Of a stretch of 64,000 nucleotides of DNA, positions 1 to 11,755 are shown piece by piece. How positions within the stretch are numbered: the first letter of the stretch is position 1; every line of letters begins with the position of its first letter. The stretch is from Ligustrum vulgare (lineage: Eukaryota; Streptophyta; Magnoliopsida; Lamiales; Oleaceae). The notes beneath the pieces were generated by a model, which saw nothing but the letters and a program-made list of their open reading frames with translations, had not been told where the DNA came from and searched no databases. The position numbers and the translations under genes were made by a program. The DNA lies in assembly GCA_963555705.1 (NCBI GenBank), contig OY743169.1:49218124-49282123 (forward strand). The letters are read 5' to 3'.

Positions 1-2
1 CA

Positions 3-164
3 AGTTACATGAATACTACAAGATATGATGAAATATCACATACGATTGGGAATTTTCATTTTGATTCAGAAGAATTTATGAGTAGACATATGTCTATTAT
101 TGATAGAAAAGTCCATGTCTTAAGAAAACAAATTGATGCATTTAGTCAAAGTCCAGTGGGTTAA
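3..164 (+). pseudogene. C-terminal tail of a Ty3/gypsy pol (partial)
   Basis: An open frame enters from the left edge and stops at TAA 162-164 after 53 codons. Its second half (MSIIDRKVHVLRKQ) resembles the 'ILDRKVxxLRxK' stretch after the integrase core of plant Ty3/gypsy polyproteins. The residues that normally follow (VKVxW) are absent, so the tail looks diverged or cut short. It lies upstream of a purine-rich tract and an LTR start, where the pol 3' end is expected. The family call is inference from a short match. Confidence 0.5.
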
Positions 165-604
165 ATATGGTTGGGTTAAATATGGTAGCGATGATGCTAC
201 ATAAGAAGAAGAAGAAGAGATTCTGATTAAGTGTTCAGAAATCATAAGATCAAGTAAGATTAATTTCGAGGACGAAATTATTTTAAGGGGGTAAGTTTGT
301 AGCGACCAAGAATTTTTACGCGATTAATAATTATTTTAAATGAAAATCGTGTCGCTACTATTTCACCCATTTTTATTAAGTTAACGCCACGACGTATTCG
401 TATAGCCAAGTCAAGAAATAATCGAGATCGTTCGATTTTAAATTAAATTTCGAATTTCTAAAAATATCTCCATTCTCTTGATTTAAAGTATATTAAGTCT
501 AAGTACTTAATTCAATGTTATCCCAATATTTATTTGTACAAAAATTACTTTTATTATTTAAATTAAGAAAATATATGCAAGCATGAGAGGTTCCATTATA
601 TATA

Positions 605-1082
605 ATAATTATGAGAATCTTAATTTAATAAATATGGAAAAGTATATAAATGGTTGATAGATTCCATTATATGTAATCATGAAGAGCATAATATTTGTAT
701 AAATATGGAAAAGTATATGAATGAATTATATACTCCATTATATATAATCATGAAGAGCATAATATTTGTATAAATATGGAAAAATATATGAATGATTGAT
801 AAGACTCCATTATATGTAATCATGAAGAGCATAATATTTGTATAAATATGAAAAAGTATATGAATGAATTATATACTCCATTATATATAATCATGAAGAG
901 CATAATATTTGTATAAATATGGAAAAGTATATGAATGATTGATAAGACTCCATTATATGTAATCATGAAGAGCATAATATTTGTATAAATATGGAAAAGT
1001 ATATGAATGATTTATATACTCCATTATATATAATCATGAAGAGCATATTATTTGTATAAATATGGAAAAGTATATGAATGGT
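605..1082. repeat. 71/72-bp tandem repeat inside the gypsy LTR
   Basis: The phrase GAAGAGCATA recurs at 681, 752, 824, 895, 967 and 1038. Spacings alternate 71, 72, 71, 72, 71, so the higher-order unit is about 143 bp with two alternating variants (ATGAATTATATACTCC and ATGATTGATAAGACTCC). Copies are nearly identical, so the array expanded recently relative to the rest of the LTR. Confidence 0.9.
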
Positions 1083-1307
1083 GCTTTACTTTAAGAAAAT
1101 GATGTGTTAAAATTAATAGAATTGAATGATTATGTTTACAATATGCCAACTTTATACATCTATTTAAACCCATCTCTTTTACACACAACTCTACACATAT
1201 ACACTTATTTCCAATCTCTTGACAAAATCCACAAGTAAGAGAAATTCAAGGTGGTCAAGAAAGTTTTGGTCCATTTACTACTACACTTCATTTTAATCGT
1301 TTAAAAG

Positions 1308-1678
1308 GTAAGTATATCTTATGTTTTTATGAAAAGTAAGTATGTTTTTATGAAAGGTAAATACACCTTATGTTTTTATGAAAAGTAAGTATGTTTTTAT
1401 GACAAGTAAGTATATCTTATGTTTTTATGAAAAGTAAGTATGTTTTTATGAAAGGTAAATACACCTTATATTTTTATGAAAAGTAAGTATGTTTTTATGA
1501 CAAGTAAGTATATCTTATGTTTTTATGAAAAGTAAGTATGTTTTTATGAAAGGTAAATACACCTTATGTTTTTATGAAAAGTAAGTATGTTTTTATGACA
1601 AGTAAGTATACCTTATGTTTTTATGAAAAGTAAGTATGTTTTTATGACAAGTAAGTATATCTTATGTTTTTATGAAAA
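1308..1678. repeat. 49-bp tandem repeat inside the gypsy LTR
   Basis: CTTATGTTTTTATG recurs at 1318, 1367 and 1416 and onward with a 49-bp period, for about seven units. Each unit is made of two related halves built on AAGTAAGTATRTYTT and TATGTTTTTATGA. This array is unrelated to the one at 605-1082. Confidence 0.85.
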
Positions 1679-2190
1679 TGTTTGGATCATTGCTATGAAA
1701 TCAATCTCACAAGATTGTTATGGGTTCCATATGATATGTTTATGATTATGCTAAGGGGACCGGAGTTTAGTAGCGCTACACATAAGAATTCTTGCCATTT
1801 AAGTTCGGTAAAATTCTTGTGTCTCCCTATGTTTATGAATATTTCAATCCTATCCTATGTTATGATGAAAATGATCCATATGCATTCAAAAGAAAATTTA
1901 TGCTTGGTATACTTACTGGGATTTTATAAATCTCACTCCACTATATTTACCATTTTCAGATAATTGAAGGTTCGAGGCGGTCAACATGGAAGTGGCAAAA
2001 GTGGTTAAGATTGATGAGATAATTATGTTGAACTTTATGTAAGAAAATTATGTTCTATTTTTATTCACAAATAAAATTATGGGATTCTAATTATTCTTTT
2101 GAATAATTTTACATTACTATTTAAGTCTCGATAATATGATATGAGTCACTTTTTGTGGCACTCGAATGGTCGAGAATTCGGGTCGTCACA

Positions 2191-2348
2191 AGCTCAGATT
2201 GAAATTCAATGATGAAGAAATAACATTTGATGTCAACAAGACAATGAAGTATCCTACTCCATCAGATTCATGTTATATGGTTGATGTGGTAGAATAGGTC
2301 GTTCAGGAAGTATCCAACATGGAAAACCCATCCGATCCATCATCATGA
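2191..2348 (+). pseudogene. Ty3/gypsy protease-RT linker fragment
   Basis: Read in one frame, this stretch gives KLRLKFNDEEITFDV...MKYP...CYMVDVVE, a stop, then VVQEVSNMENP. It resembles the region between aspartic protease and reverse transcriptase in Athila/Tat-type gypsy polyproteins (LxLRxxxEExxFxVxxAMKxP...CxxIDVV). It starts at the base after the LTR at 298-2190, which suggests that element inserted into an older gypsy copy. Only about 50 codons remain, with an internal stop. Confidence 0.55.
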
Positions 2349-3179
2349 ATTCAAATTCCATCAATGAAGATCTAAATTTTAATAAGAAATTACATGAGTC
2401 GAATGAAAATTAAAATTGAGGACAAAAGTGTAACTTGACAAATAGTTGAACGTTATGATCATAAAGCAACTAATCATAAGATCGCAAGGGCATAGAGTAG
2501 GATTTCAGTGAATAAAAGGTCACAAGGCATAAATTCAGGCATGGTATTTTGTTTATATTTTTTTACTTTTTAATCTCTTTATGGAAAGTAATTGGCCGAC
2601 GGCAAACATCAAAAGCTTTAGAATTTGTAGCTCGTAACTAAAGATCGAAAGCAAGAGAAAATGTGGGATTATTTGAAGACTAAATTGAAGGAATTCAACA
2701 ATGAAATTGGTTATATTTCATCTCCTTGCAATCATATATTTTGAGTGACAAATATTCAATACTTATGTCATTTTTGTATAATAAGCATGCTAGGCTAAAT
2801 CTTTTTAAGTGGGGATACCTATATAAAATTTAATTAATCATTTTATTGAAATAAATTTTTTGGTATGGTTTGTGTTGATTAATTGCCATCACATTTATAT
2901 TTATTATTTGAATGATTGGTCACCATTTAGGTAATAAGTAGCATATTTTCACTTTCCGGAGGTTCGAAATAGGTTTAGCACATTTTGATAATCAACATAA
3001 GGTCCTATGAATGTTAGGGATAATTCTTTATGAATTATGCAATCAAATATGTAACTTTGTGAAGTAATGTGTTTCTAAGCATTCTATATATTTTTAAGCA
3101 AAGAAAGATTGTCTTTGGTGAGTTTTTAGGTTTCACCTAGGAAGACCGATGGGTTTAGGATTTTCCAACCACACATAGA
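2349..3179. other. No recognisable gene
   Basis: AT-rich sequence without a convincing open frame or repeat structure. It is probably decayed transposon or spacer DNA. Confidence 0.5.
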
Positions 3180-3740
3180 TCATAAAATGAAATAATAAAA
3201 AGAAGGAGAGGGATATAAACCCGACCTCCAAAAAGCTATAGCGCAACAAATGAAAATAAAGATATTGAAAGCAATAAATGGGAGAGTACTACTCCCCGTG
3301 TAAATAATGAAAATGCAAACTACTCTAGAGGCCTCTGAAGTTGGGTAGTCCATATCTGTTAATTTGCATAAGTGCCTTAAGCTAAAGCTGGTGAGGTAGA
3401 TCATACAGTCCGTACTTTTGGTAGAGTTGTTGATCCCAACCCACAGATGCGAATGAGCCACCCACTTGATCACCCTCACAATAGATATGAGAGATAGTGT
3501 CTCGATCAAAAAGAAAGATGTCTCTAATTCGTCAAAGAATGCTTTGAATCGCCAATGTTTCTCCCCCCTTAGTGATGCAGTGAATGCCCATAGCAGAGTC
3601 AAACTCGACCTTAATGACTGAAATGTTGAGTAAGCAAGCAATAAGTATGCCATCAAGAACAGCTCGTAGTCTCGATCACTATAAGCACCGTCCTGGACAC
3701 ATCCATCAGTTTTGATCTTGCAGGATCTTATTTCCAATGC
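3180..3740 (-). pseudogene. LINE RNase H domain (broken)
   Basis: The 185-codon open frame starts with CKIKTDGCVQDGA, matching the KxNTDG start of the plant non-LTR RNase H domain (RVT_3). Later segments FLMAY, SLLWG (in a neighbouring frame) and SFFLIETLSLIS match the expected order of this domain, but several frameshifts separate them. In a working enzyme this domain removes RNA from RNA/DNA hybrids during target-primed reverse transcription. It lies at the 3' end of the LINE, as expected. Confidence 0.65.
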
Positions 3741-4329
3741 ACTTTAAATTACGACAATTGACATAGGGAGAGAAAGTTATTGTGAAAATATTGTGCGATC
3801 GTAAAGAAGGCAGCATGTTATATTTTGCGGTTGCAAGGTATAAAACCCTTGTGATCACAAGGTTGTCTTAAAATCAAACAGAAAGGTTTTCAACATAACA
3901 TTGTGATCGCAACCCTTAGTACCACGTGATTCCAACACCCATTCCTATAGGACTTCACAGATTTTTCCTTTTGTAAGTCTATGTTTGATTGTTTAAATTT
4001 TCTATGGAAAATGTCACTTCCATGGAAAATCTTTTCCGACATTGTGTTTGATTGTAATAATTGGCATGGAAAACATTTTCCATATACAATCCTTTGAAGC
4101 ACAAAGAGCCAAGAAAATATTTTCTCACCATTTTGGTGAGAAACGATTTTCTCACTTAACTAGAAAATATTTTAATTTCCACCTCATATATCAAAAACAC
4201 CCAAATTTTATTTTGTTTTCTTCAAGCCTCTATTATGGAAAATAGGGTTTATCACGTTATTTTTTTTTTATCATATTTAACACGTATTTTCTTCATTATA
4301 AAACACTAGACTTGATTATTATTGAGAGT

Positions 4330-5640
4330 AATTTATATCTTAAGGTGATGATTCCACTTTTTATTGTTCTTCACTGAACTTTTCAAGAACTTATTAAAGA
4401 TCTTTTCTTTGTGGCATTCGACCTAGATGGGGTTCACTGGCTGTAAAGGAGAAGACAAAAGATGTTGATAGAATGAGATAATGAAAGTCTAAATATCTAT
4501 AGGAGTAGATAGTACTTTCCCCACCGGGTCAAAATAAACTTGACGCACGATCTAATATGGCATCGCTAAACCATTGTATAGAAGTAGCTAGTGTTATGAT
4601 CACCTTCACACACCAAGCGAAAGTCAATCTTTTACTTCTAGAAGCCCTCCTCAATAGCCAAGGTCTGATTTAAAGAAGTATGTGCTTGGTGCAAAGAATT
4701 GTGATGCTCCTGTTTCGGGTCTAAATCATACTATATCTCCAAATCATCCATCCTACACTCAAGTTCATTAACTCTTTGGAATATATCACCAAATACATGT
4801 CGATTCCACCATAACAAACCATGTTTCAACCTGAGAAACTTCTCCTTGAGAGCAGCCATTATTGTGAGACATAAGTGGGAAGTGACCACTTCTGAGAGAC
4901 AAAGGCTAGAAAACCACTTGTGCTTGTTCCATACATTGAGGAATAAAAAATGTCTGGGTCCTAAATCATCCTAATCATCCTAATGAAGTTGTAAAGACGC
5001 ATGATTGGATGAAGTCTAATTCAAGTGCCTAACCTAAAGCTATCGACTGAATGATGAACTAACACAACTAATCAAAACTCTATACAATCTCTTCTAAACT
5101 CGGCCATTGGTCTAAGTATTCCTGGAGACAGAGAACTCAACATCCTCGAACCCACTGTTTAGCATCATATCTGAAAAATTTGAAGTACCTCTATCCCTTT
5201 TTATGGCAAGTGCGCTCATCATCATGAGCAATGAAGTTAAAGTCTCCCCCTAATATCCACTATCTATCCACATTGATAGAGATGCGATGAAGACCCCGCC
5301 CAAAAATCTCTCCTACAAGATGATGGACAAGCAACATAAATAGGAGTCATAAAAATAGGTCGTGATAGCTTAGGATTCTCAACTCTAACATGAAGAAATT
5401 GGAGATTATTAACTTATGAAGTAATATAGTCATAGAATTCTAGAAAGGCCAAATCTTTGAAGATATTCTAGCAACAACAAATGTTATCAAATCTCTCTTG
5501 AAGAACAAAAGGCTCCAAAATAACCTGTAAGTAAAGCTAATGAAGCTGAACATGTCTCTTCAGGCACCAGTGAATGACTGTACTAGTTGCAACTCTCATG
5601 TTCCATATGTTGTTACTCGTAGTTGTTATTCGAGTATTAG
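4330..5640 (-). pseudogene. LINE ORF2 endonuclease and downstream spacer (broken)
   Basis: Minus-strand frames give the start of the endonuclease domain (NIWNMR...VILEP around 5640-5500), the hallmark LGGDFNFIAHDDERT near 5280-5220, and then the spacer leading to the RT (LKHGLLWWNRHVFGDIFQ, HQAHTSLNQTLAIEE, EGDHNTSYFYTMV) at about 4880-4560. These are the landmarks of L1-type ORF2 between the apurinic-like endonuclease and the RT. The GDFN motif is intact, but frameshifts and stops make the gene non-functional. The RT finger and palm motifs that should follow were not found. Confidence 0.8.
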
Positions 5641-6071
5641 GAAATTTGGTGTTAGAAGCCCGTAGATTTCTCTTCCTAGTAATAGGAATAAACCCATCAT
5701 TCGCAGTCCTTTGAGTGAGCCCAACCAAGCCATCTATCAAAGATCTGCAGAAAGAACCCTGCTCAGTATTAGAATGAGCTTCAAAATCATACGAAACATA
5801 AGCACTCACATTTTGATGTTAAACAAGAGGAATATAAGCATCAATAGTTGGGACTGAAGTCCTGGAGGGAGCCTGAATATCTAGAAATATATGATCTCAT
5901 ATTGTGTAGATGACTACTACCTTTGAATCATACATCAATCGATGTATCAAAAAAAGCAATAGGAGCAAAACAGAGAGTGAAAATGGCCACCAACGGTGGA
6001 GTCATGATGAAGGACTTGCACAGCTGAGTAGACTAAATAATCAGTTGAACTACAGCTAAAGGAGCAACAAA

Positions 6072-6762
6072 TTAAAGACTAACTAATTGAGAAACTGTGG
6101 GAGGAACAATAGGAGTTAGAAAGGCAGCAATAGAAATAGGAACAGGAATAGTGGATGTAGCGACTATAGACAAATTATCCCCAAGGAGAGGATGCTGTGA
6201 GTGAAACACACATGAAAAGGCCATGTGCTGTCTCCTGGCTGACTGAGAAACAGGCACGCACTGCTTGGGTGTCTCATCAACCAACTTTCCCTTGCCCTTC
6301 TCTTTAGCCCTATCAACAGGCCTTGTAGCAGGGTGAACAAATTGAGCAACAGTAGGATAGATAGTGTTATGAGCTGGTGGGCGTAGTTTTGGTAGCAGGT
6401 CGAGTAGGCGCAGAGGTACGTGGCCTCCCCGTCTGACATTGATCATCAATATGACCCAAGTGTTTGCACACGAAATAGAATTCTGGCTTCTTTTCATATA
6501 CAATAGGCTTCCAGAAACTAGGGTACTTTTGGCGTTCAATCCCGACACGTTTGGGAAGTTCAAAATCAAAGTCAACCTCAATACAAACTTGAGCTTCACT
6601 CGGCCGACTCAGATCCGTGGTGGCCTCATCAATTCGCTGAAGGACCCCAATGACCCTAGCAATTGCAAATAAAAAACCTTAGCACGAAAAGTGAAGAGGA
6701 AGTAATGGAAAAGAAACCCAGACAAGGAAAATGGGGGTCTCATGCTTGGGGTAAAGCCGGGT
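6072..6762 (-). pseudogene. LINE ORF1 C-terminal half (broken)
   Basis: From about 6762 downward the minus strand reads VWVSFPLLPLHFSC, stop, FAIARVIG, DEATTDLSRPSEAQVCIEVD, ELPKRVGIE, KPEFYFVCKHLGHIDDQC. This is the DUF4283 and CCHC-knuckle portion of plant LINE ORF1, a nucleic-acid-binding protein. The knuckle keeps the last C-H-C spacing, but the first cysteine has become an aromatic residue. A low-complexity linker rich in K, P and R follows (RAKEKGKGKLVDETPKQ). The 5' end is truncated at about 6762. Confidence 0.75.
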
Positions 6763-7673
6763 GTCCATTTGATTATGATAATTTTCACAGGGTGAAATTG
6801 TTATAAAATATTGAGTAGAGTATCATCATGTATTGTTTGACTATTGATTATAATTTAATAAAAACTAATTTTAATGAAATATCCAATATTAGGGTTTTGA
6901 GTTTGATTTCTAAAATAAGATCTAAACCATGTAATTAGCCGTGGAGAAAGCCAACATCGAGAAGTCCTGATTTCGAAATTTAACCTACTCATATTAAGTT
7001 CATATTTTGGTTCAATTGATGCATTTTTGATGATTAAACTGAAGATAAAATATTAATATTCATCTCTCAAACGCTAGTTAAAATATTCCTAATTATTATA
7101 TGTTTCTCTCTCTAATAGTTTGATAAAAGTATTGCATAAGAACTTATGACAACTGCATAAATCAATAGGAATTTATTCATTCAACAACAAATCCATAGAA
7201 ATCGGCTACCAATATCTTGGTTTAATATGTAATCAATATAATGTTACCGAACATGAAAATAAATTAATCATTTCAATTGAATACAACATATACAAAGTTC
7301 AATTCAAAATATTTAGTTAAAAATGAGTAAAGTAGTTAAATTGTTTGTCAAAAAAAATAATCTAGCTAAGAAACATGAATAAATCAAGACAACAATAATT
7401 TGACATAAACATCACCTATGGGGATCATCCACGGTACATCCCATGGGTCAACCCACGGGATATCCCAACGTGATCACCTTTTACTCTTTTATTTTTTATT
7501 TCTTTGTTCTTTCTTTTATTTTTTTTTAGTTCTCTATTTTTTTTTTAATTAAACATGTTGGTGGACTTATTTAAATATTTTTTATTTAATTTTATTAAAT
7601 TGGTTTTGGTTTGATCGTTATGTTGTTGTCATAAATTATAAATAATGAATCACGTGATTTAACAGATGAAAGC
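6763..7673. other. AT-rich spacer, no gene seen
   Basis: No convincing coding sequence. A short run at 7410-7470 mixes near-palindromic CCCATGGG and CCCACGGGAT segments; CCCGTGGGGAT recurs near 10313. It might be a decayed terminal inverted repeat of the FAR1/MULE-like element between them, but the match is too short to rely on. Confidence 0.4.
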
Positions 7674-7765
7674 TCACTTGAATTGAGAAAAATTTACATT
7701 AGAACATTGTAAAATTAAAACAATATAAGTTAAGTTCAATGAGTCATTCTTATGATTTGTATACA

Positions 7766-10045
7766 TCATGGTCGAAGAAGTTGAGAGGTTGGTAGGTATG
7801 TCTCTGACTTGGGGGCTGCAAGTAGGAATGTGGGTGATAGGGTTCTGCCTAGAATGAATTTTGTGAATAGGATTGTGTATAGTATGCTCATTCTTCCTCC
7901 GATTCCTTTGAGTAGAGATGGGAACGATAGGCATTGTCTTCTGCTGACAGTGCGTCTGGACACTTTCGCTTGTCATAGAGCCTGCTACAGAATCTGCATA
8001 CACTGTTTGCTTGCTTCATTGATTTCTCTTTCGAGGACTTTATTCTTTTTCAACTTCCCTTTGCTCTTATGAATTCTGGATCCCTTATCGAAGTATCCCC
8101 ATATTGGACTTTGCCTTTACCCTTAGTTGGTGATGGGGTCACTCCCTCTGTCGCAAGTGAATCATTCACTCCAATTTTTATGTCTCTTAGCTTGTTAATC
8201 ACGTAATTGGTAGATGTCCGAGTCAGCGATGCGTCTTCAAATAAATTGGTCAATACTTCTCCAATTGCTCCAAGAAATGAGGGAATTGGCATTTGTTTGT
8301 TGGACGAGGATGGTGCCTTAAACACTGGACACTATTTTACGTCCTTCGTCCACCTACGCAAGATATAAAATGGTGGAAATTTTTAGACCTTTTTATGTGT
8401 GAAATACCTCAACATATGGTGGCATGGGATGCCCTCATTCGGGAATAGCATACATGTGCACATTGTGACGTCACCATCTATGTAGTAATCAACCATCCGT
8501 CTTCAACGTTGGTCATCTCCCTCTCTTTGGCATCCGACCTTATACGTCTTTAAACAACCCGAACTATTTACATGACGTATCCCATATGATGTGATGTGAT
8601 CTAAGCTAACTCCTTCTGAAATAGTAAAAAAATTACTTTCGTGTACACCTTTGACATCAGCTCTTCCATCATGAAATGTGTCATCAATAGAGGACGCTGA
8701 TTCAAATCACTATTGTTTGCATATTGTTCCTCGTTCCTCTGGTGCATATTGTTCCTCGTTCCTTGTTATGAAATCCATCAAGGAATGTTTCCTATTCCCG
8801 TACGGCTTCATGAAGGAATGGTGCACCTCGACGAATTGGCTACTCGACATCCCACCTGTAAAATAACGTTTCACGTACGCAGGTACCTAGCATCCCCGTA
8901 TGTCATACATATTCCGCAGTCATTGGTTATTGTCCAAAGCAGTGCTACTCATTAATTCCCACCATCTGCTTTCAAATTCCACCTCAAACTCAAACTCCGA
9001 CTAATGGATTATGTTTATTAGAATACACTTATGCACTACGTACAATACGGGTACTAATTTTTCAAAAAAAATTGTATTTAATGTGCCACAAACACAATCG
9101 ATGGAATGCAAAAGGGAAAACATTAGATACAGCAGCACCTATCTTCTGATCTTAGTTTGTGATAATAAGTCTGGAGGCCTCATGTATTGGCATCACTTCC
9201 AAGAACTTTACGAACAACCACTCAAAAGACTGTCTTCTCATCGCTCAAGAGGCCACAACCGAGTAAAATTTTCTGACGATGGTGATTAATTTGAACGAAG
9301 AGTGCAAGGATCATTCCATATTTATTTGTCTTTCATGTCATGTCAAACACAATACAATCACTAAATATAGCATAATTGTTTCACGACTCAGAATCTACCC
9401 AAAAAGGTCTAAAAATCCCATTAGGAAACATCTTGTGAGCAAAGAAATAGTTCTCATCCCGCGCATCTCATTGGCCATATATTGCATAAACATTTTTGCA
9501 TCATGCCCTGAAAACTCCACACGTTGGTCCCTCTGAGAGTTTCTGACGTCTCTAGGAATCCCATTGAAGAAGGCCATCCTGCCTTAACCTCCATGATTCG
9601 GATTTGTTGTCATGTTGGTACATTTGTTGCTGAAAATTGTTCAGCTTGGCACTTCTTTGCATCGGCAATTCACGGTGTGAGCCTAGGAAGTGGATATCAT
9701 CTTTTGAGCTAAGAGGGTGGTTGTGCTGCTAAAAAAAAGATGTCACACCCCATGTGTCCGCACCTAAACACTTCGTCATCAACATCTGTGCCTTACACTC
9801 CGTTTTCGTGTGCGACCGATTTCTCGCTCCGATCCTCATTTTTTCATGCTTTTTTCATTCTGTCATCGAAGATCGGTCTTCCCTTGTTTTGAACTAGTAA
9901 ATTGCTTCCACCAATTCGTGCCCTGTCGTTTAGTGTACGCATTGTAGAACTCAAATGCCTCATCGACGGAAGAGAATCTCTGCCCTTCCCTTGAAAGTAG
10001 ATCAAGAGTTACTTGTGGCAAAAATATGTTTCTTTCGCTTTCCAT
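7766..10045 (-). pseudogene. FAR1-related / MULE-type transposase gene (broken)
   Basis: Minus-strand reading in shifting frames recovers the FAR1 family in order. The N-terminal DNA-binding domain (GQRFSSVDEAFEFYNAYTKRQG) is at 9980-9900. The MULE transposase region with GIPRDVRN...HDAKMFMQYM is at 9570-9470, followed by FWVDSES, NNYAIFSDCIVFD and ASRLIITN down to about 9150. A SWIM-type CxC...CHH region lies near 8470-8400. A C-terminal segment (FKAPSSSNKQMPIPSF...KLRDIKIGVND) ends about 8050. FAR1/FHY3 proteins are transposase-derived transcription factors; here many stops and shifts rule out function. It could be a true MULE or a dead host FRS gene. Confidence 0.75.
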
Positions 10046-11545
10046 TTACTTGTCGAATATTGGAACAATTTTGTTTAAGAAGAAGAAGAAACAATTCTGT
10101 TGAAATTGTGAAGAATATGAAATCTTTTGGTGTGAATGTTGTGTACCAAATGAATATATATATAAATAAATAACCCTTATATTTGAACAAAAAAATTGAA
10201 AAACTTAATAAGGTGACCGTTGCCAACGGTGTTGGCAACTATCACTTTCAATTGATATTTAATAATAATAAAAAGATTAAAATGGTAGCAAACAGGACGC
10301 CTTCACCTGGCCCACACGCCATCCCGTGGGGATTAGCATTGTAAACATTACCCCATCTACAATCTACAATATCTTAAAATTATGAATAAGTGGAATCTTT
10401 TGATTTCCCGTTACCCCCACATTCTTTTCTTTTTCTCAATAATACCTTTAGTTCATTTATTGAAACTTATTTTACATTTATTTTAATTCTTATTTCGAAA
10501 ACATTAATTTATCCACATTGACTAAATTGAAATTGGTTATCCAATTAATATTAATTTAGCGTCGTTACCTTTTAATTTAATTTTAAAATATTGAGCATCG
10601 TTATTTTTTTAATTTACTTTTAAAATATTATCCCATCAAATTTCATTTCTTGTGATAACTCTATTAAACAATTCAAAGATTGCGTTTATCTGTTTAATAG
10701 AGTTTTTTTTTCTATTTTTAATTCAAACAATTATCTTTTAGCCCTCTGTTGAACAATACTATTTCGTTTATAAACATTCTTTGAAAAATTCAAAGAAGAT
10801 GTTTATGCTTTTAATGATTTTTTCTATTTTTAATTCTAACAATTATGTTTTAGTTATCGATAAAAATAAAATTTTTTATTTTTATTTTTAAAGTACGATG
10901 AGTGAAATCTGTAGTTAAAATTCATTGTGGACTTTAATTTGAATTAAATCTTATTTTAATTTTTCCCAAATAAGAGCATAATATAAAAAAAAATTCTTTA
11001 TAAAAATTCAATTTATCTATGCACAATTTTTCACATTTTTTTGCGACTTATCATAAATAATTTATAAAACAACTCTTGATTTGCTTAATATTTTTTAATA
11101 TCAGATTATTTCTTAACATATTACATGTGTTTATTTATTAAGCTGACATTTTAAATAGTATTAATACTTAAAAACGTTACTTTAACATTCATCATATACA
11201 TAAGACATGCAAATCACGTGCTTACTACTAGTAGATTTAAAAGAGAAGATGTGATGAATTTTTTCAATCCGTAAATGCTTGAATTCCATTAATAAAATTT
11301 CCCAGAGCCCGTAGATCTTCATGTTTGAAATCTATTAATTTTCGACCTCTGATTTTTCTTAAGATGAATTCTGATTTGTTATTTGATATTTAAGATGTAT
11401 TTTTCCTCTTTTCTTTCTTCCCTTTTCTTTACCTATGTTTGATCTTTATATAATCACAATTTAATATCATTGCTCAATTGAGAGATTTTTCTACAGAAAT
11501 ATATATGTGGATTAATTTCCTAACATGCTCTTCATGTAGGTTCTT
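10046..11545. other. AT-rich spacer, no gene seen
   Basis: Very AT-rich sequence with no coding signal. The stretch at 10215-10235 (GCCAACGGTGTTGGC) is a short imperfect palindrome just upstream of the dead FAR1-like gene. Confidence 0.5.
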
Positions 11546-11549
11546 CAAG

Positions 11550-11663
11550 TAGATTCAAAAGTCTAGATAAGTGTGTAAAACGCTTTTATCATTTCCAGTG
11601 ATTTTAAGTAGATTCAAAAGTCTAGATAAGTGTTTAAAACGCTCTTATCATTTCCAAGGTATC
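11550..11663. repeat. 59-bp tandem duplication
   Basis: AGATTCAAAAGTCTAGATAA begins at 11551 and again at 11610. The copies match through TTATCATTTCCA apart from a few substitutions. Confidence 0.85.
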
Positions 11664-11671
11664 ACTGGTAC

Positions 11672-11755
11672 TGTGGTACACATTGGCAAGTAATTAAAAT
11701 GATTTTTAGATATTTAAAGGGACCACTGAACCATAGTTTGTGCATCCAAATCAGG
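11672..11755 (+). pseudogene. Ty1/copia RNase H-proximal fragment
   Basis: One frame reads THWQVIKMIFRYLKGPLNHSLCIQ. This matches the HWxAVKRILRYLKGT segment between reverse transcriptase and RNase H of Ty1/copia polyproteins. Only about 28 codons are recognisable, and nothing nearby extends it. Confidence 0.6.

Larger units (their letters stand above)
298..2190 (+). mobile_element. 3' LTR of a Ty3/gypsy retrotransposon
   Basis: The sequence begins TGTAGCGACC directly after a purine tract (TTTTAAGGGGGTAAGTT, 281-297, the likely polypurine tract) and ends GGGTCGTCACA, so it has TG...CA ends and is 1,893 bp. The phrase TTCGAGGACGAAATT just upstream is typical of the pol-LTR junction of plant gypsy elements. 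Near 1905-1940 it holds a TACTGGG...TCTCACTCC stretch that recurs in the LTRs at 23.7-26.2 kb and 43.6-46.1 kb, which suggests related lineages. The 5' part of the element lies outside the window, so the target duplication cannot be tested. Two tandem arrays fill its middle. Confidence 0.75.
3180..6762 (-). mobile_element. Degenerate L1-type LINE lacking its reverse transcriptase
   Basis: Minus-strand translation in several frames recovers plant L1-type LINE parts in order: ORF1 C-terminal region with a zinc knuckle (about 6762-6390), a linker, endonuclease (about 5640-4990), the endonuclease-RT spacer (about 4980-4330) and an RNase H domain (about 3740-3180). The reverse transcriptase that should lie between the last two is missing. 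A region starting about 3960 resembles a MITE (TTTTCC-rich, 'GTTTGATTG'). The remaining 3.6 kb is well short of a full L1-type element (about 6 kb). Stops and frameshifts occur throughout. Confidence 0.8.
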
